A stretch of 64,000 bases of DNA from the NCBI GenBank assembly GCA_013400155.1, contig VXBM01000674.1, positions 164,460-228,459 of the forward strand, read 5' to 3'. Shown here one piece after another: positions 1-13,300 of the stretch. Origin of the DNA: Helopsaltes ochotensis. Taxonomy: Eukaryota; Chordata; Aves; Passeriformes; Locustellidae. Each line of letters begins with the position of its first letter. Positions within the stretch are counted from its first letter, which is position 1. The position numbers and the translations under genes were made by a program. Under the pieces are notes generated by a model that had not been told where the DNA came from, searched no databases, and saw nothing but the letters and a program-made list of their open reading frames with translations.

Positions 1-1244
1 ATATAAACGTCAAAACATCTGTGAAAGCGCTTGGAATACTCTTCTACAACAAACCTCAGTAACTTCTCTTGTTTGAGTATTTGGGACACTGGCCAGAAGA
101 AAAAAGGTCTCCAAATTTTGATAGAGTATTTTTATCTTTTTGCTTTTTTGGAAGCATGCTGATAAACAGTGCACAGCAATGTCTCCATCCCAGAGCACAT
201 ATTTTTTAAGAGGCGGCACTTCAAGTTACTGATGTAATGCAAAACAACAATACCCAAAAAAATATTAAGGCCAAACTTGACAAAACATTTCCATTTATAA
301 AGAAGCCACTGCAGTCCAGACCTGAGGTGTGGTGGGACATACTCCGATAATTTGAGAAATGTGCTTGAAACAGCCCCTCCAGATCTTCAGCTCTGCAACA
401 AAGTTCCCTGCAACTTGCTCTGTAAGTTCCTCAGCAGCAACATATTGGTCTCAAGGAAATTTTAAACAGCTGGGCTGAACTCTCCCCCTCCATAAACAAA
501 AACTTCCTAATATCACCTGCATAAATTAATCTCCACGTGGTACTTGAAACAGAACAACACTGCCCATCCCTTCTGCAGCAAATGTGATATGCATGGGCAG
601 GAAACATGGCATCTGCACCATCCAAAATAACCACTAGGTCTGAGATGTCCCAACTGGCAGAGCCCCCAGCTCACCCCCACAGAGGAGCTCCAGGGCTGCA
701 AATCTTCCCTACCACCAGCTGAGCACGAAGATGCCAACTTCCAGAGGAAGCAAACGCCTCCCAGCATTCGCACAGAATTTACAGAGCAGGTCTGACACAC
801 TGTCAGCGTGCTGGGTTGAAGTGACTGATGAAAAATTGCAGGTTACGTGGTAAACCATAAGACTTTCTAAGAGGAGAACCCCAGAATCACAGTGTAGCTG
901 AAAAACAGGACTGCTCAGTTTTAGTTCTGGACATGAAGAGTTTTCCTTACTTGGCTTCTTTATTTTCCTCTTCCTATGATGCTCCGTTACAAGGGAAAAA
1001 GCCAGGAGAAATATGACTAATCTTCCAGATAACTTAGAAGACCCTTGGCTACAAGAAATTATCTTGTCATACTTTGAAATAAATCACTGCCTCACTTTTG
1101 ATTCCATTTCTACAGCCTAGAAAACCCTTCCTAGGAACTGAATTCTGGCTTTGCTTTGTGAAATTAACTTTTTAATGTAATCTTGCTTTTTAACAGGAAT
1201 ACATTGAAAAAAAAACAAACCCACAAACCCAACCTTCCCCTTAC
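1..1244 (-). other. DOCK11 intron 5, partial
   Basis: Sequence 3' of the exon 5 donor on the minus strand. I looked for the next expected exon (an SQKGG...GWLHK-like segment at the start of the PH domain) on the minus strand and did not find it. Short open frames here are unconserved. Nothing else recognisable. Confidence 0.75.
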
Positions 1245-1314
1245 CTCATCCTTTTCAAAGTCTTCATCAATTTCAAACACATGGCTTGGAATCTTGTCTG
1301 GCCTAAAGGATTTG
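1245..1314 (-). CDS. DOCK11: DOCK11 coding exon 5
   Basis: 70 bp, phase 2 to 0. The acceptor ends GATTTCAG and the donor is GTAAGG. It encodes KSFRPDKIPSHVFEIDED, then FEKDE, which in human lies just before the PH domain. It is the last DOCK11 exon visible in the window. Confidence 0.95.
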
Positions 1315-4300
1315 CTGAAATCACAAAACATTTTCATGTTTAATGAATGGAACATGAGGGTCATTTGAGCCAGCAGCTGATCCTGGATCCAGAAGCAACA
1401 GCCAACTGGAGGCTACAGAGCACAGAAGATAGATGGCAAGAGACCTACAGCTCCTTACAGCTGGGGAAAGCCAAGCTCTGAGTGCATTTCATGGAAATTA
1501 GGCACAAGCAGTCTGTAATTAGCTTTCTCTTGTTAGCTGCTGGATTCTGCCTAGTTTTTGCTAACTTGCATTTATGGAACAAAGAGAGAGCACTCTGGTT
1601 TGCTTTCCATCTTTATCAAAAAAGCAAGATTAGACTACAAGTATATTCACAAATTTTAACATTATTTCATCAACAGTATGACTCCATTGCTGCTTCACAT
1701 CCCCTCGAGACCCTCAGAACAGACCCACTACATTCAATTAAGAAGAAAAAGCATTTAACAAGCTTCCAGCACACGAGCAGCCTGGACAGGGGTCCAGACA
1801 TGCCCAGAGTGCGGGCAGTGAGAGCAGAGCAGGCGCCATCACAGAGAAAATAACAATCCGGCAGAAATCCTGGATGTGATACAAATACACAGAGATGTAT
1901 GTGCCTGTCTGAAAAACCCAATTAGCTCTGGAGCTGGAAGCACTGGCACAACCCAGCATTTCCAAGCATGTAACTCCTCAGCACTGCCAGCACCAGCAGC
2001 AATATCACATCACCCTCTCTGTACTGGGGGAACAAGGAGAATCTGCTTGGCGTGGGAACACTGTGAGGCACACAGGGAACATCAGCCCAGCAGGACAATG
2101 AGGCTCCTGGGTTAGGATGTGCAGACACTGTCCATCCTGCCATGGGTCTGGGCTGCAGCCCGACTTCATCCCAAATGGAGGGGGTGGGCACGCACTGGCA
2201 GATGGGGTGTGAAGCACTGACCCACACAACACTGTGGGCATCTCCCTGACAGAGCTGAGGGGCAATGGACAACACAAACCTCTGGCTCTAAGCTGCAGAG
2301 TGACATGCCTCTGGAGGACAGGCATCAGGGAAAGGGCAGACTGCTCCTGCTAAGCCCTGTGATCACACATCAGCATTCCAAGGGAGCACCACACTTACCA
2401 TGGCAACATCCGAAAGTCTCCTGAGTATTCCTCATATTTGTAGTTTACCACGAACCAGTCAGAGCTGTAGGTTTTAATGCACTGAAAGGAAAACAATACA
2501 GCTCTTAGAAACAAAGCGAAACAAAGCCCAGCACCAGTCTGAGAGGTTACACATTGCAGGGTGAGGTAAGCACAAGCGGGAAGGGCGTGGGCAGGGCTGC
2601 TTCACTTGTTTCATGTAGCAATGCAGAACTTCATAAGGAACCTTTTCAGCACAGGGACAAAAATCACACAGCATCTGGCCTGTCACACAGCTACAGATTT
2701 TGTATTTACATCACTCCAAGGCTCTAAAAAAGGAGTAGTGATTTGGGAGGAGACTGTTTTCCAGAAAGCAAAGGTTTCCTGTCCTCATAAACACAGCACA
2801 TCTAACTTGACATCAACCATCTCTTTTTGTTCCACTGCACTTGGAGGGAATGGTCCTGGAGAGCAACACTTCACAACAGCACTCCAGCTGCTCCAAGAAG
2901 GTGGTGGGTCCCCTCCTTGACAGGCAGGTGGTGCAAAGCCACACAAATAGGCTGTGTACAAAACCCTCTGCAAAGACACTCTGCAAATGAGATACCTGTG
3001 AGAACTCTCCTGTGCAGCAGGTTGGGCAGTGCTTCCCACAAAGGAAAAGCCAAGTGATCCGCAATCCTGCAGATCAGGAGCTACAGCTCAGCACCTTGTC
3101 CAAGGGCTTTGAAGTGCTGAAGGCAGAGTGTCTTTGCAGTGGGCTTGGTCCCTACCTCTTTGACAAAGAGACTCTGAGCTTTCTTCAGAGCATCTTCTGG
3201 CACTGTTGACTGGACAGTCCTCCTCTGTCGGCCGATGACCGAGATCTGCAGGAAAAAGGAGAAGACTTTTTCAGCAAACTCCATCTTCAGGGCTTGACAT
3301 TCACTTTGAATAAATGTGATGGGCCTAAACCACCAGTGGGTCATTTTGGTTTTATGTGACAGTAATGCAGCCAAAATTAACATGTGGTTAATGGTGGAAA
3401 TTTTCCAAGGTAAGCAGGATGGGAGACGAGTGAGCCTCAAACATGGGAAACAGCCAGAGGAAACTCACAGACACATCTTCAATTGGAAATATCAGGAGGT
3501 CCCGGAGGGGATCACTATAGATCTGAACTTTGCGTTGAAGGATCACATTCTCATAGTCCAAAGGTTCCACCACTTTAGTTTTTTCCTGCAGGCAAAACAG
3601 ATGATGAAAAAAATTACATATATGTAACATCCACAACAACGAGTAACCTACGTCTTTCACTTAATTTCAAACTGTGTGACCACTGGACTGCCCATTATTC
3701 AGCACTCTGATACTCCTGTGCTGCAGGTAACCACTGATGAGCATGTTTTGCAGAGAGGGAAATAAGGGCTTAAGTTTAAAGTAATAAGCTATTGGACAAA
3801 ACGAAGTAAGGTACTGCTCTGTCTCAGCACAGTCTCTAATTTCTTAATGCAGCAAAAAAGCCTCCTGGACAGGCCATAGCTTTAACAGCTGCAAGATCCA
3901 GCATCTTTATGTTTGAGCAGCTCATCTGCACAGCTTGGAAGAAATACACACTCCTGCTCTGGCTCTGCTCAGCTCGGGGCTGGTTTTGCTTGAGGAGCAG
4001 ATGAGAGCTGTGCTCTCCCTAGGAAGGATGACGGCAAGGCTGCTGCTACTACTGCCAAAGCAGGAATCTCAGCCCATGAAAGAAAAACAGCATCCTTCTA
4101 GAAAGACAGGAAAGCCCTCTCCATAAATTTCACCCCAGACACAGCCAAAGGCTAAAGCCCAGTTTCATTCTCACTCACATTTCAGGGAAGCAAGAGGAAC
4201 TTCTCCAAAAATCCCTGGAGTCACGAGCAAAAACTATTAGGAGAGCTTCACTACATTTCCTATTGCACCAATTTTGTCTAACAAAAACAGAATTGTTTTT

Positions 4301-7300
4301 TGTCTCCACAAAACAGAATTTAGTAAAATGAGAAAAACACAACTTGTCGACAAATGCCATTTCAGCTGCCCAGCCTGACTTCAGATTTCATGAGCAGGAG
4401 TCAGGTTCTCAGCACTGCATTGTGAAAAATCAAACTTCACACCAAAAGCCAACTAATAACTCTGTATAGGAGTGGTCACAATAAAACAGGAACCAAATTC
4501 TGACACATTACCCTTGCCTTGTTTCAAACCTTGACCAAAATCCTGATGCTTGGCCCTGCCACAGATAGTGCTCATGAAACCCCTGCAGCAGCACGCAATG
4601 CCATGTGCCTCTGGACATGACATCCTTGCAGGACAACATGCTTGGACTCTCCACTCTCAGAAGAGGAACATCAGATGCTTCCCCATGAGCAGCAAATGTT
4701 ACCCTCCAGTCAAATGGCATTTCCGGGATGAACCCTTCACCATGACTGGAGTTAAAGACAAGACTGATAAAAGGTTTGCTGCTGAACGCAGCACAACCTG
4801 CGGCTTAAAAAAACCACGAGTCCCAAATGAGGACTGAAAGTTCAGCATTGTACAACAGCACTGGATAAACAGGCACACCACCTGGAGTCCAAACAACTCA
4901 AGATTTTCTGTGACATATGAGATAAGCAGAGAAGTAAACATTGCTCTTCCATAACTGATCCTAGCCAAAGGATCTTATGCCTGACTGTGCCTTTGGCTCC
5001 TGAGGATCTGGGATGCATTAATGAAACACCTCCTGCCTCAGACAGTTTTGCATTTAAAATGTCTCCTTTCCGCGCTGCAGAAATCCAGCATGAATTAGCT
5101 CAGTTATCTGAAAAAGTTTCCTTCTTAATCACTCTCTGAAAACTTTGCTTTACTGCTTGCACAGTCCTGAAAGGAACCTCACACTCCTCAGATTACCAGT
5201 GAGAAAGACAAAGGTCAGTCAGCAGAGAGCCCAGGCCGGGTGCCAGAGCATCCAGGGGCTGCTGCCTGCTCCCTCAGCCATTAGGATTTGGGAACAGGGT
5301 GACAAATGCTGCCAGTCCCACTGTACACACAGAACTTCCTGCTTCTACATCCAAGACCTGAGCTGTACAGGGATTTAATAAGAAAAGAAAGAGTCCATCT
5401 GAAAAACAGGAGTCTGAAAAACCCTACAGGTAGAGAAAAGGAACTCATTTATTTTTAAGTCAGTCTCATGTTCATGCTTAAATGAATTTGGTTAATCATA
5501 TGAAACACTGGTCCTCCTTCAGGATAGCACTGTGCACTTCTGAAAGTCTGCCAAGCTTTGCAAATTAATGTGAACTAACAGGACATCCATTTGCAGGTCT
5601 GGGGCCCCAAAGCTTGTCCTCCCCATGACAGCAGGCAGGGCTCCACAGAGCAGGCACACAGCTCTCTGCCAGCCTCTCTGATTCACTGCAGCAATCCTGG
5701 CAAAACTGCAGCCTTGGTGGGTTAAAGCAGTGCCATGACCCTGAGAACTCGCACCAGGCCCACTCTCACCTCACCCTGCAGCAGTGGTAACAGTAAATCA
5801 GAGGCCCTCTATGAGCCTTCCACATCTCTTTGGGAATGCAGGCCTTCTGATCACACAGTATTTTTAGTCCTTTTTTACTTTGCAACATGGTCCTGAAACT
5901 AGGACTGTGTTTCTAAAGCTGTCCTTTTAAAAAGTTGGGGCTTTGATGACATTTCTTTTCTAGATCTGATACGTCTGATGACCAGCAAGACAAACTTCTG
6001 GCAGTCATCCTCATGGGATTCAATGACAGCTAAAGGGTAAGAGCTGAAAAGGACCCCATATCCTCACATGAGATGTTTGAAAACTCATAGAGCACTGTCA
6101 AAAACAAATGCAAAAAAAAAAATTCCTTAAAACTTGCTGCAGCCCTTCTAGTCTGGTGGATGTAATGATATTGGAAGAAATGTGTGGTGCAGGCTGTGAT
6201 CTATATCTGACATACCAGCGCCAGGCCCTGTGACAGGCATCTGATGCCTGAGGGATGGAGGGATGTGCACTGGCACCCAGATGGGTTCTGCAGCACCCAG
6301 GCAGGCATTTCTCCTCTGGAGCTGTTAAAATACAGTCCCTAGGGCTCCCCCGCCCCACGGTGTGCAAATTCCCTGTCTCAGCACACAGCAGATCCCTGTT
6401 CCCTGCAGCTCAGTGTTACACTGACCATGCTCACACCCAGCACATCACCCTGGCAGCCCCAGGCCATGCCAGGAACCACAGACATGTCTCTAAAGCAAAG
6501 CCAGAAGATGTAGGTCAACCTGTTTGTTAGCAAAGCAGCTGCTCAAGGAAGGATGTGGCCTGGCTCCTGCCTGACATTGAGGAAACAAACTCCTCCCTCC
6601 CTCCTAAACTGTGCAGGCTGCCCAGTGGGGCCAAGCATGCTCATGGCCCTGCAAACAGACCCATGGAGTAAGGAGGGAGCCATCCCAAATATTTGTTGCC
6701 CTTTTGACCCTTTGAGACCACACACTCTCATCAGCCCAGAAAGGCAGGAGATAAAGCTTTAAATGCTGAAAATGGGATTTCAAAGTCTTAATTTTCCTGG
6801 AGGTTGAAGTGTACACCCCACACCACCCTGGGCTCGGGTCACACCGCCCAGCAGTGTCACAACAGCAGATGGCACCCACCAAAGTCATTACAAAAGCAGA
6901 GGGAAAAGTATTACATTAAAGTAATTAGAGTCTTAGAAACCACAAATTCCTCCACAGGGGAAGCCAATACCCAAGTACAAAGAAATGCTGCCAGTCCAGC
7001 AACAAAATCAATCCATTTCTGCAGGAAAAAACGTTCAGCGCTGCCAAAGGCATCCTGCTTTGGGGCACGCATGCAGCAGCTCTTCATCCAGGGCAGGCAG
7101 ACACCGCACTGTGATGCTCCTGGGCTCCTCTGAGCTCTTGAGAACACAGGAGGGACAGGCTGGGGTGAGCTGCCTTCTCCCGTGGTTCCTGTGGATGCCA
7201 CACCCAAGCACCCCCAGCAGCAAGATCCAGCCCAAAGCTCTGCAGCTCACTGTGCTGAGAAAAAAAAACCAAGGGAAATACCTCAGAGAAAAAACCCCAT

Positions 7301-10300
7301 AGTTGTAAACAAAGATAACATGAGAGCAGTGCACCCTCCCAGATAAGCCCACTCATCCCTCTTTAAAAGAGGTTCAAGCCCCACACACCAGCCCGTTCCT
7401 GAATACACACATTGCTCTTTCTGTCCTCTGCTTCTGCCCCAAGACTGCTGCTCCCCCAGCACAGGGCTGTGCAGAGGGCTGCCTGCTGTGCTGGAGCACC
7501 CATCCACGCTGGGTCACGAGGCTCCACTTGGACAACAGCATAGGCAGAACAACAGCCTGTCTATTGGAGTATTGACACCCCACCACAAGCGAGTTGGCTG
7601 GCATTTTAACAGGAAATTTAGAGAAATTACTTCAGCAGAAACATGCCCACAAACACCAACACAAGGCTCTGCCTTTGGCCAAGCATGAGCACAAAGGACC
7701 CAGAATGAGGGAAAACCCAAGTGAGGTCCTTGTCCTCAGTACCCTGCTTGTCCCACTGCCCTCTCCCAGCCCAAACCTTCCCCACGACAGAAACCACCAG
7801 AGAGAGGGCAAAGAAAAAGTTTAGGAAGGGAATTATCCATTAACAAAGAGGGGCATATTTAAGTAAGATTAAATTGTCACCTTTCTGCATCCACTTTGCC
7901 TAGTGTATAAAATTCCTTTTATTTGCTTTATAAACAAAGGCTCACAATGACAGCTTGTTCATGTGGAGAACTATAGGAAAGAACATTTCTATTTTAAACT
8001 TTTGGTGCCTGAAAACCAGCAGCCACCTGTCTTCCAGTGTTCTGCATTTGAATACCATAAAAACACATCACTTTTTTGTTACATATGATTAATGCTTTTC
8101 TGAGATCTGTTTCTTCCAGAATTACAACAGATATAACCCAAGTGATGTGAACGTACAGAACAAAAAATCTGGGTTTTTTTAAAGCAGCAGCCAAAGGAAA
8201 ACTTGAGAAAGCTTTTGTATTTTCAGTCTTATCAGTTCAGCCCTCATTTAAAACAATATCCAGAGAAGAAAATGACAAACCAGGTTGGTTTGGCTCCAGT
8301 GTAACCAATTTTCTGGTCCCTTTGCAGTGACACAAGTCCTCAGCTGCTGCCAGCCCACGGCGGAAGCCAAGCCCAGCAGTGGAGCTGCCCCATACTTGAC
8401 TTTCACTTCTCGTGGTCCCAACGGCCACCAAACATGCACAAACACACACACCCTGCCCTGCAACACTTCCTGAGGCCTTCCACTGAAAAACCTGCAGGTT
8501 TAGCAGCCCTCAGCATGTGACTTTTTCTCACATCCTCAGAAACAAAGCCCGACCCAGTGTGTGCATCCACATTTCAAAGCAGCACGAGAGACACAAATGA
8601 GGTGAGTTTTAGAAGTGCTGGCTGTTTACAGCAGCTGAAGAAGGAGGGAGGAAGAGGACAGATGTATGTATGTTACTGTATTATCTCAGAGTGTACAACT
8701 GTTCCCCAAAATTTAGCAACCATTTTAAAGTCTATTTGCTGCCTCTTCTGTTGCAACCCTGTAGTGCACTTACGTGGAAAGCCAAGCAAAAGCCCAAATT
8801 TTAAAATAAATACCAAAGGGCCAAGTAGGTGAAATATACAGAAAACTAGAGGGAAAATCAATCTGGAGAATTAAAAGCTAAAAGAGGGGGAAATGGAGAT
8901 GTACAACTACCCTTGGGATACACCTGTCACAGCTAAAACCATATAATTTCTGAGACTGGCAACACTCCAGGGCAGAGGGACCACTCCCTGCTGATATGCA
9001 CAATCTGAGGATATACAATGAAATGTGAGGATACCTCAAAAACAACAGAGAGAAGTCCTAATTTTTTTTTTTATTTTGCCCAAGGAACTTGACTGTACAT
9101 GAGAGAATTCAAATGATGCCTGGGAACTGAGCAAACTCACTTGGCAAACCATATGGGCATATGGAATTGAGCAGTTTCTATCCACAGAAAAGCTTTACCA
9201 CAGCCAGGGATTCAAAGATAAGGTCAGGGCAAACTCAAATTGTGTGGCCTTTAAGAGCTTTTCTTTTTTAGTATCACATTTGTGACTCCTCACTTTTTCC
9301 ACCCCCCAGTTCCTGCACTGCCATCTGATCCCATTTACACACTCTCACTCAAGCTTGCAGAAAGGCTACAGAGCTCAATTTACAAAAGCTCAGATTCACA
9401 GAGAAGTCATCATTCCAGACTGCTGGGGGTAAGAAAGAGTAATGAAAACCCATGAACTCTGGGCTTGGCCATCCAATGTTTATGGAACTGCCATAAACCT
9501 CTGCAAAGCCAGAATAAAGTCTGTGCCCCAACGACTTTGCATTCAAAACTCCAGGAGATGGGAAGAGGTGGGAACAGAGATCAGGGGAAGAAGGGCAAGC
9601 AGGGAGACAGTGTGAGTCAGCACATATGGCAGCAGTCACAACACAATGCAGCCTTGCTGATGCCAAGAGGTTTGTGGGCTTCTCAGCTAAGCCACATTTT
9701 GGGAAGAAATCAGCAGGGAGGCAATGAGACAGCTCTCAGCAGGTGATGGGGAGCCTGTGTCCATGAGCCTTCTGCAAACCCAGCACTCAGCTGGATGTGG
9801 CAGAGGCACGATGGTAAAACCTCAAGGATGAAAAATGGCTGATAAAGCTGGATATGAGCAAGCCAAAACTATTTTTACACTGGCCAGAAAGAAGGAAGTT
9901 TAAAAACACAAGAAAAATGTCCAGCCAGGAATCCTGGCTCTGCCAGAACCCTCTGAAGACGCCAAAACACACTGAGCCACCACGGCTGCACCTGGGAAAG
10001 GTGAGAGGGATGGACTATAAGGTGGGATGCAAACACACAGAGCATCTTGTGAAACAGCAAGGGAGGAAAACCTCACCAGAAGGAGGAGGAGCAGGGGAAG
10101 CATCTCAGGAGCTGGCCCAAGGTGGTGCAGGGGAGAGTAGAATGGAGGATGGGGGTTTTACCCATCTGGGGATGGATACGTGCAGGGAAGTGAGAACTGT
10201 GCAAAGGTTGGGCTGTGTAGCTGTGAGAGGCAGGAGATGGAGTCAGAGAGGCCAAGAGGGGTTGGCAGAGAAGATGTGCACTGCAAAGAAGAGAGGAGCA

Positions 10301-13300
10301 CCACAGGCAATCAGGAAGGGAAGAAGCAATTGATGAGAAGAAGGGGCCTGCCAGGGAGTGATCAGGTACTAACACAGCTTGGACTAAGGCTCTGCAGAGC
10401 CCTCCATGGGCAGCAGGAGAGCAACCTCCTAAACAGCAAGATATCATTGCTAAGGGCCTCATTAGACAGGGTTCTGGGTCAGAATCCACACACTCCCATC
10501 TCCATCCAGGAGTTAGGTGCGAGACTGTGCCATGCTGCAGCTCTAAATGCAGTGCCAGCAGCACAAGGCTGCCGTGCTCCTCTCTTCCCCTGCTCTGCAT
10601 GGAAATGGCTGCACTTTTCAGCAGCTCTCAGAGAAATAAAAAGCCATGTCATGGGGAAGGGGGGGATGAGTGCACCGTCCTGGCACCCTGCAAGAAAACA
10701 TTCGCAGTGGAAATGACTCACTCTTTCCATCAAAAAACTCAAGAGTGAAAATCCAGCCCCCTCTCCTGCGCTTCCTTCCACCTCACCCAAGCTCTGTGCA
10801 GAAGCATTTCACCAACCGACACCTCTCCCCTCCTGCATCAATGGCCCTGGGTGGCACCAGAACCTGAGTTCTGGGTATTTTGTAAGGTGGATGTCTCCTT
10901 TTCCAATGTAATGCTCACTTTCCAGTGAAAAGGCAAGTGTCTACAGTCACAGTGCTGTCCCTGAGAGTGACAGTATTGGTGCGAGACACCAGCTTGGAGA
11001 ATGCTTGAAGAAACAGACAAAAAGTTGATGTCAGTGAAGACATGCAAACTGTCAAATAAAATGAATTCAGGCCTTGAAGCGTCTTCAGAATCGTTTAGAA
11101 ATTACAGGAAGCCAGAATAAGCAGCATATGACTCTTCATTTTCCTTTCACTTACTCAGAAGTGGACTCAGGAGTTCATAGCCTTTAGCAGGTCCCATTCT
11201 GAAGTAGAGTTCTGCAGCCACGAGGGACAGGAACACTGTTTTTTTCTTGAAAGCTTGAAATTCTTGCATAATCACTTAGGCAAACAGCCCTCAGAAAACA
11301 GCGGCACTGCAATGAAGCAGTGAGAGTTCACAGCCCAAGCGAGTGACCCTGCCTAGAAGGCAGTGCTGCCACTCCAGCCCACCTGCACCTCACCCTCACA
11401 CACCACCTCTGAAAATGATGCCTTGAACAAGTGCAGAGTCAACAGGAAAAGCACTGGCAAGTGGTAGCTGGGGGCATGACCCATGCCAGGCATGAGCACA
11501 CTCCTGAGGTGATCCAGTACTGCTCCTGCATTAGGACAAGCACATGAGATTGCTTTCAGGACCCTCTCCCTCTGTGCCTGACCCTCCTCAGGATCACCAG
11601 GTGCTTCTGTGTGACAGTGACAGCTCAATACACACTGCCAATGTGTGTATCCAGTCCCCACCCACAGCACCCGAAGTCCCTGCCTACACAGGTTCATCCT
11701 GGCTCAAATCCAGCCCTCCTCCTCGAGGAGCAAAGGGAAGGATCAGGATAGCTCTACGTCAGCCAAACTGCACCTGCATCCAGCTGAGCATCTGCTGCAG
11801 AGCACGAGAGATGTGATGCAAACACATCACAGCTTTGATTTTCTCCTCCTAAAATAATAGAGCTAATAGAAATTGGCAAAAGGGTACTGGTCTCTATGGG
11901 ACAGCTGAATTTCTGGCAGATAGGACTTCTCAAAACATTCTGTAAGCACAGGCATGCTAAAAAAGGAAAATAGTAATTACAATGACAATAATACATACTA
12001 TTTATTTAGATTCTTAACTGGAACATCCCAAAGTACTTTTCAGATGTCACTTGTATTTCATCATTTATTTATGTAGTATCAGTTTTATATTTAGCATCCA
12101 AATCCAGAATAGCCAGCTCCAGAACATCTTAAAGCAATTAATGGCACATAAGCAGAACCCCTCCCTTTCCTGTCTGTCTCAAACTCTTGTTTTTCACTTA
12201 GGAAACCACTCGCACGCAGGGCTGAGCCAGCAGCCCAGCTGCTGCCCCAGGCGAGCAGGGGAACACTTCCAGCCCCACTGGGGCATGGACAGAGCCAGGA
12301 CGGGGGGAAGGGACTTGTCCAAGCCCATGGAGCAGCACTGGGGAAAAACAGAGCAGGAAGCCACCGGCAGTTTTGGGCTGCCTCAGCAATACAGCGAACA
12401 CCCCAGCAGTGCAGCCAAAACCCAGCCATGTCGGTGGTGGTTTCAGCGGCTCAGGAAGTTGTCTCAGCCTCATCTGTGCTCCATTTTCAGGCCGCAGGCA
12501 TCAGATACAGGTGCAAAGTTAAACTCTGTTCCCCTCAGCAAACACAGGAGAGGCTGTGGGTGAACTCTGCAAGGGATGGACTCGGCAAGACTTCAACCCA
12601 CCCACAGACAAAATGCTGTTGGCAACAGAAGCACCTCAAAGATTCCCCAAATAAAAACATCTGTACAATTGCCAGCATCATGCAACAGGACAAGGGAGAG
12701 TTTAGGGCTCCCCAGGTACAGAGGGAAAGGCAGGACTGTAAGGAAAACCTGTCTGAGTCCAGTGCAACCCTCCTGGAACCCCAAAGTGCCATGGAAAGCA
12801 GTTCTCTGCTGGAAGCTGGGTTTGCCTCCCTGAACACCAGCTCTGAGGGCATTCAGCCCACCCCAGCAGCACCATCACCTCCCTCCACGAGGCTCCCTTT
12901 TCCTCCCCTGACCATGACCCTTCTACGTGCCCCTGTCACAGATGCAGCTCCTGCCAAGCCTCTCATGTCCCTGTGTCCCCCCATCCCTTTCTGGCTGGCA
13001 CAACAGCTCCCTTGAGCCCCTGCTCCGGCTCCCCAAGGGCCAAATACAGAGCCTGTGCCTGGCAGGCTGACAGAGCCCTGGCAGACATGAAGCCAGCTGC
13101 CCTTCTGAGCCCTGACTTCCTCCAGACCTCTGAGACACGTGCCCTGCTCCACACACAGACACTGCAGCCCAGCCTACATCCCAGGCTCCTGACCACTGCC
13201 AAAATACAGTTACATGTACGGCTGTTATGGCTCTCCAGAGCAATGTATGGCACTCTGGTATCACCAGCTCCTACTGCTGCACAGGGGAGATGATGTTTTC

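Noticed and set aside
10180..10716. 178-codon plus-strand and 175-codon minus-strand open frames in DOCK11 intron 1
   Set aside because: They overlap on opposite strands and lack domains or conserved features. Chance frames are expected in moderately GC-rich intronic DNA.
12000..12060. Possible ancient SINE-like segment around an ATACATACTATTTATTTAG stretch
   Set aside because: The resemblance to old MIR-like core sequence is weak and too short to support without a repeat library.
12428..13015. 195-codon plus-strand open frame in DOCK11 intron 1
   Set aside because: Low-complexity Pro/Ser/Leu content, opposed by an overlapping frame of similar length, and no recognisable protein family.
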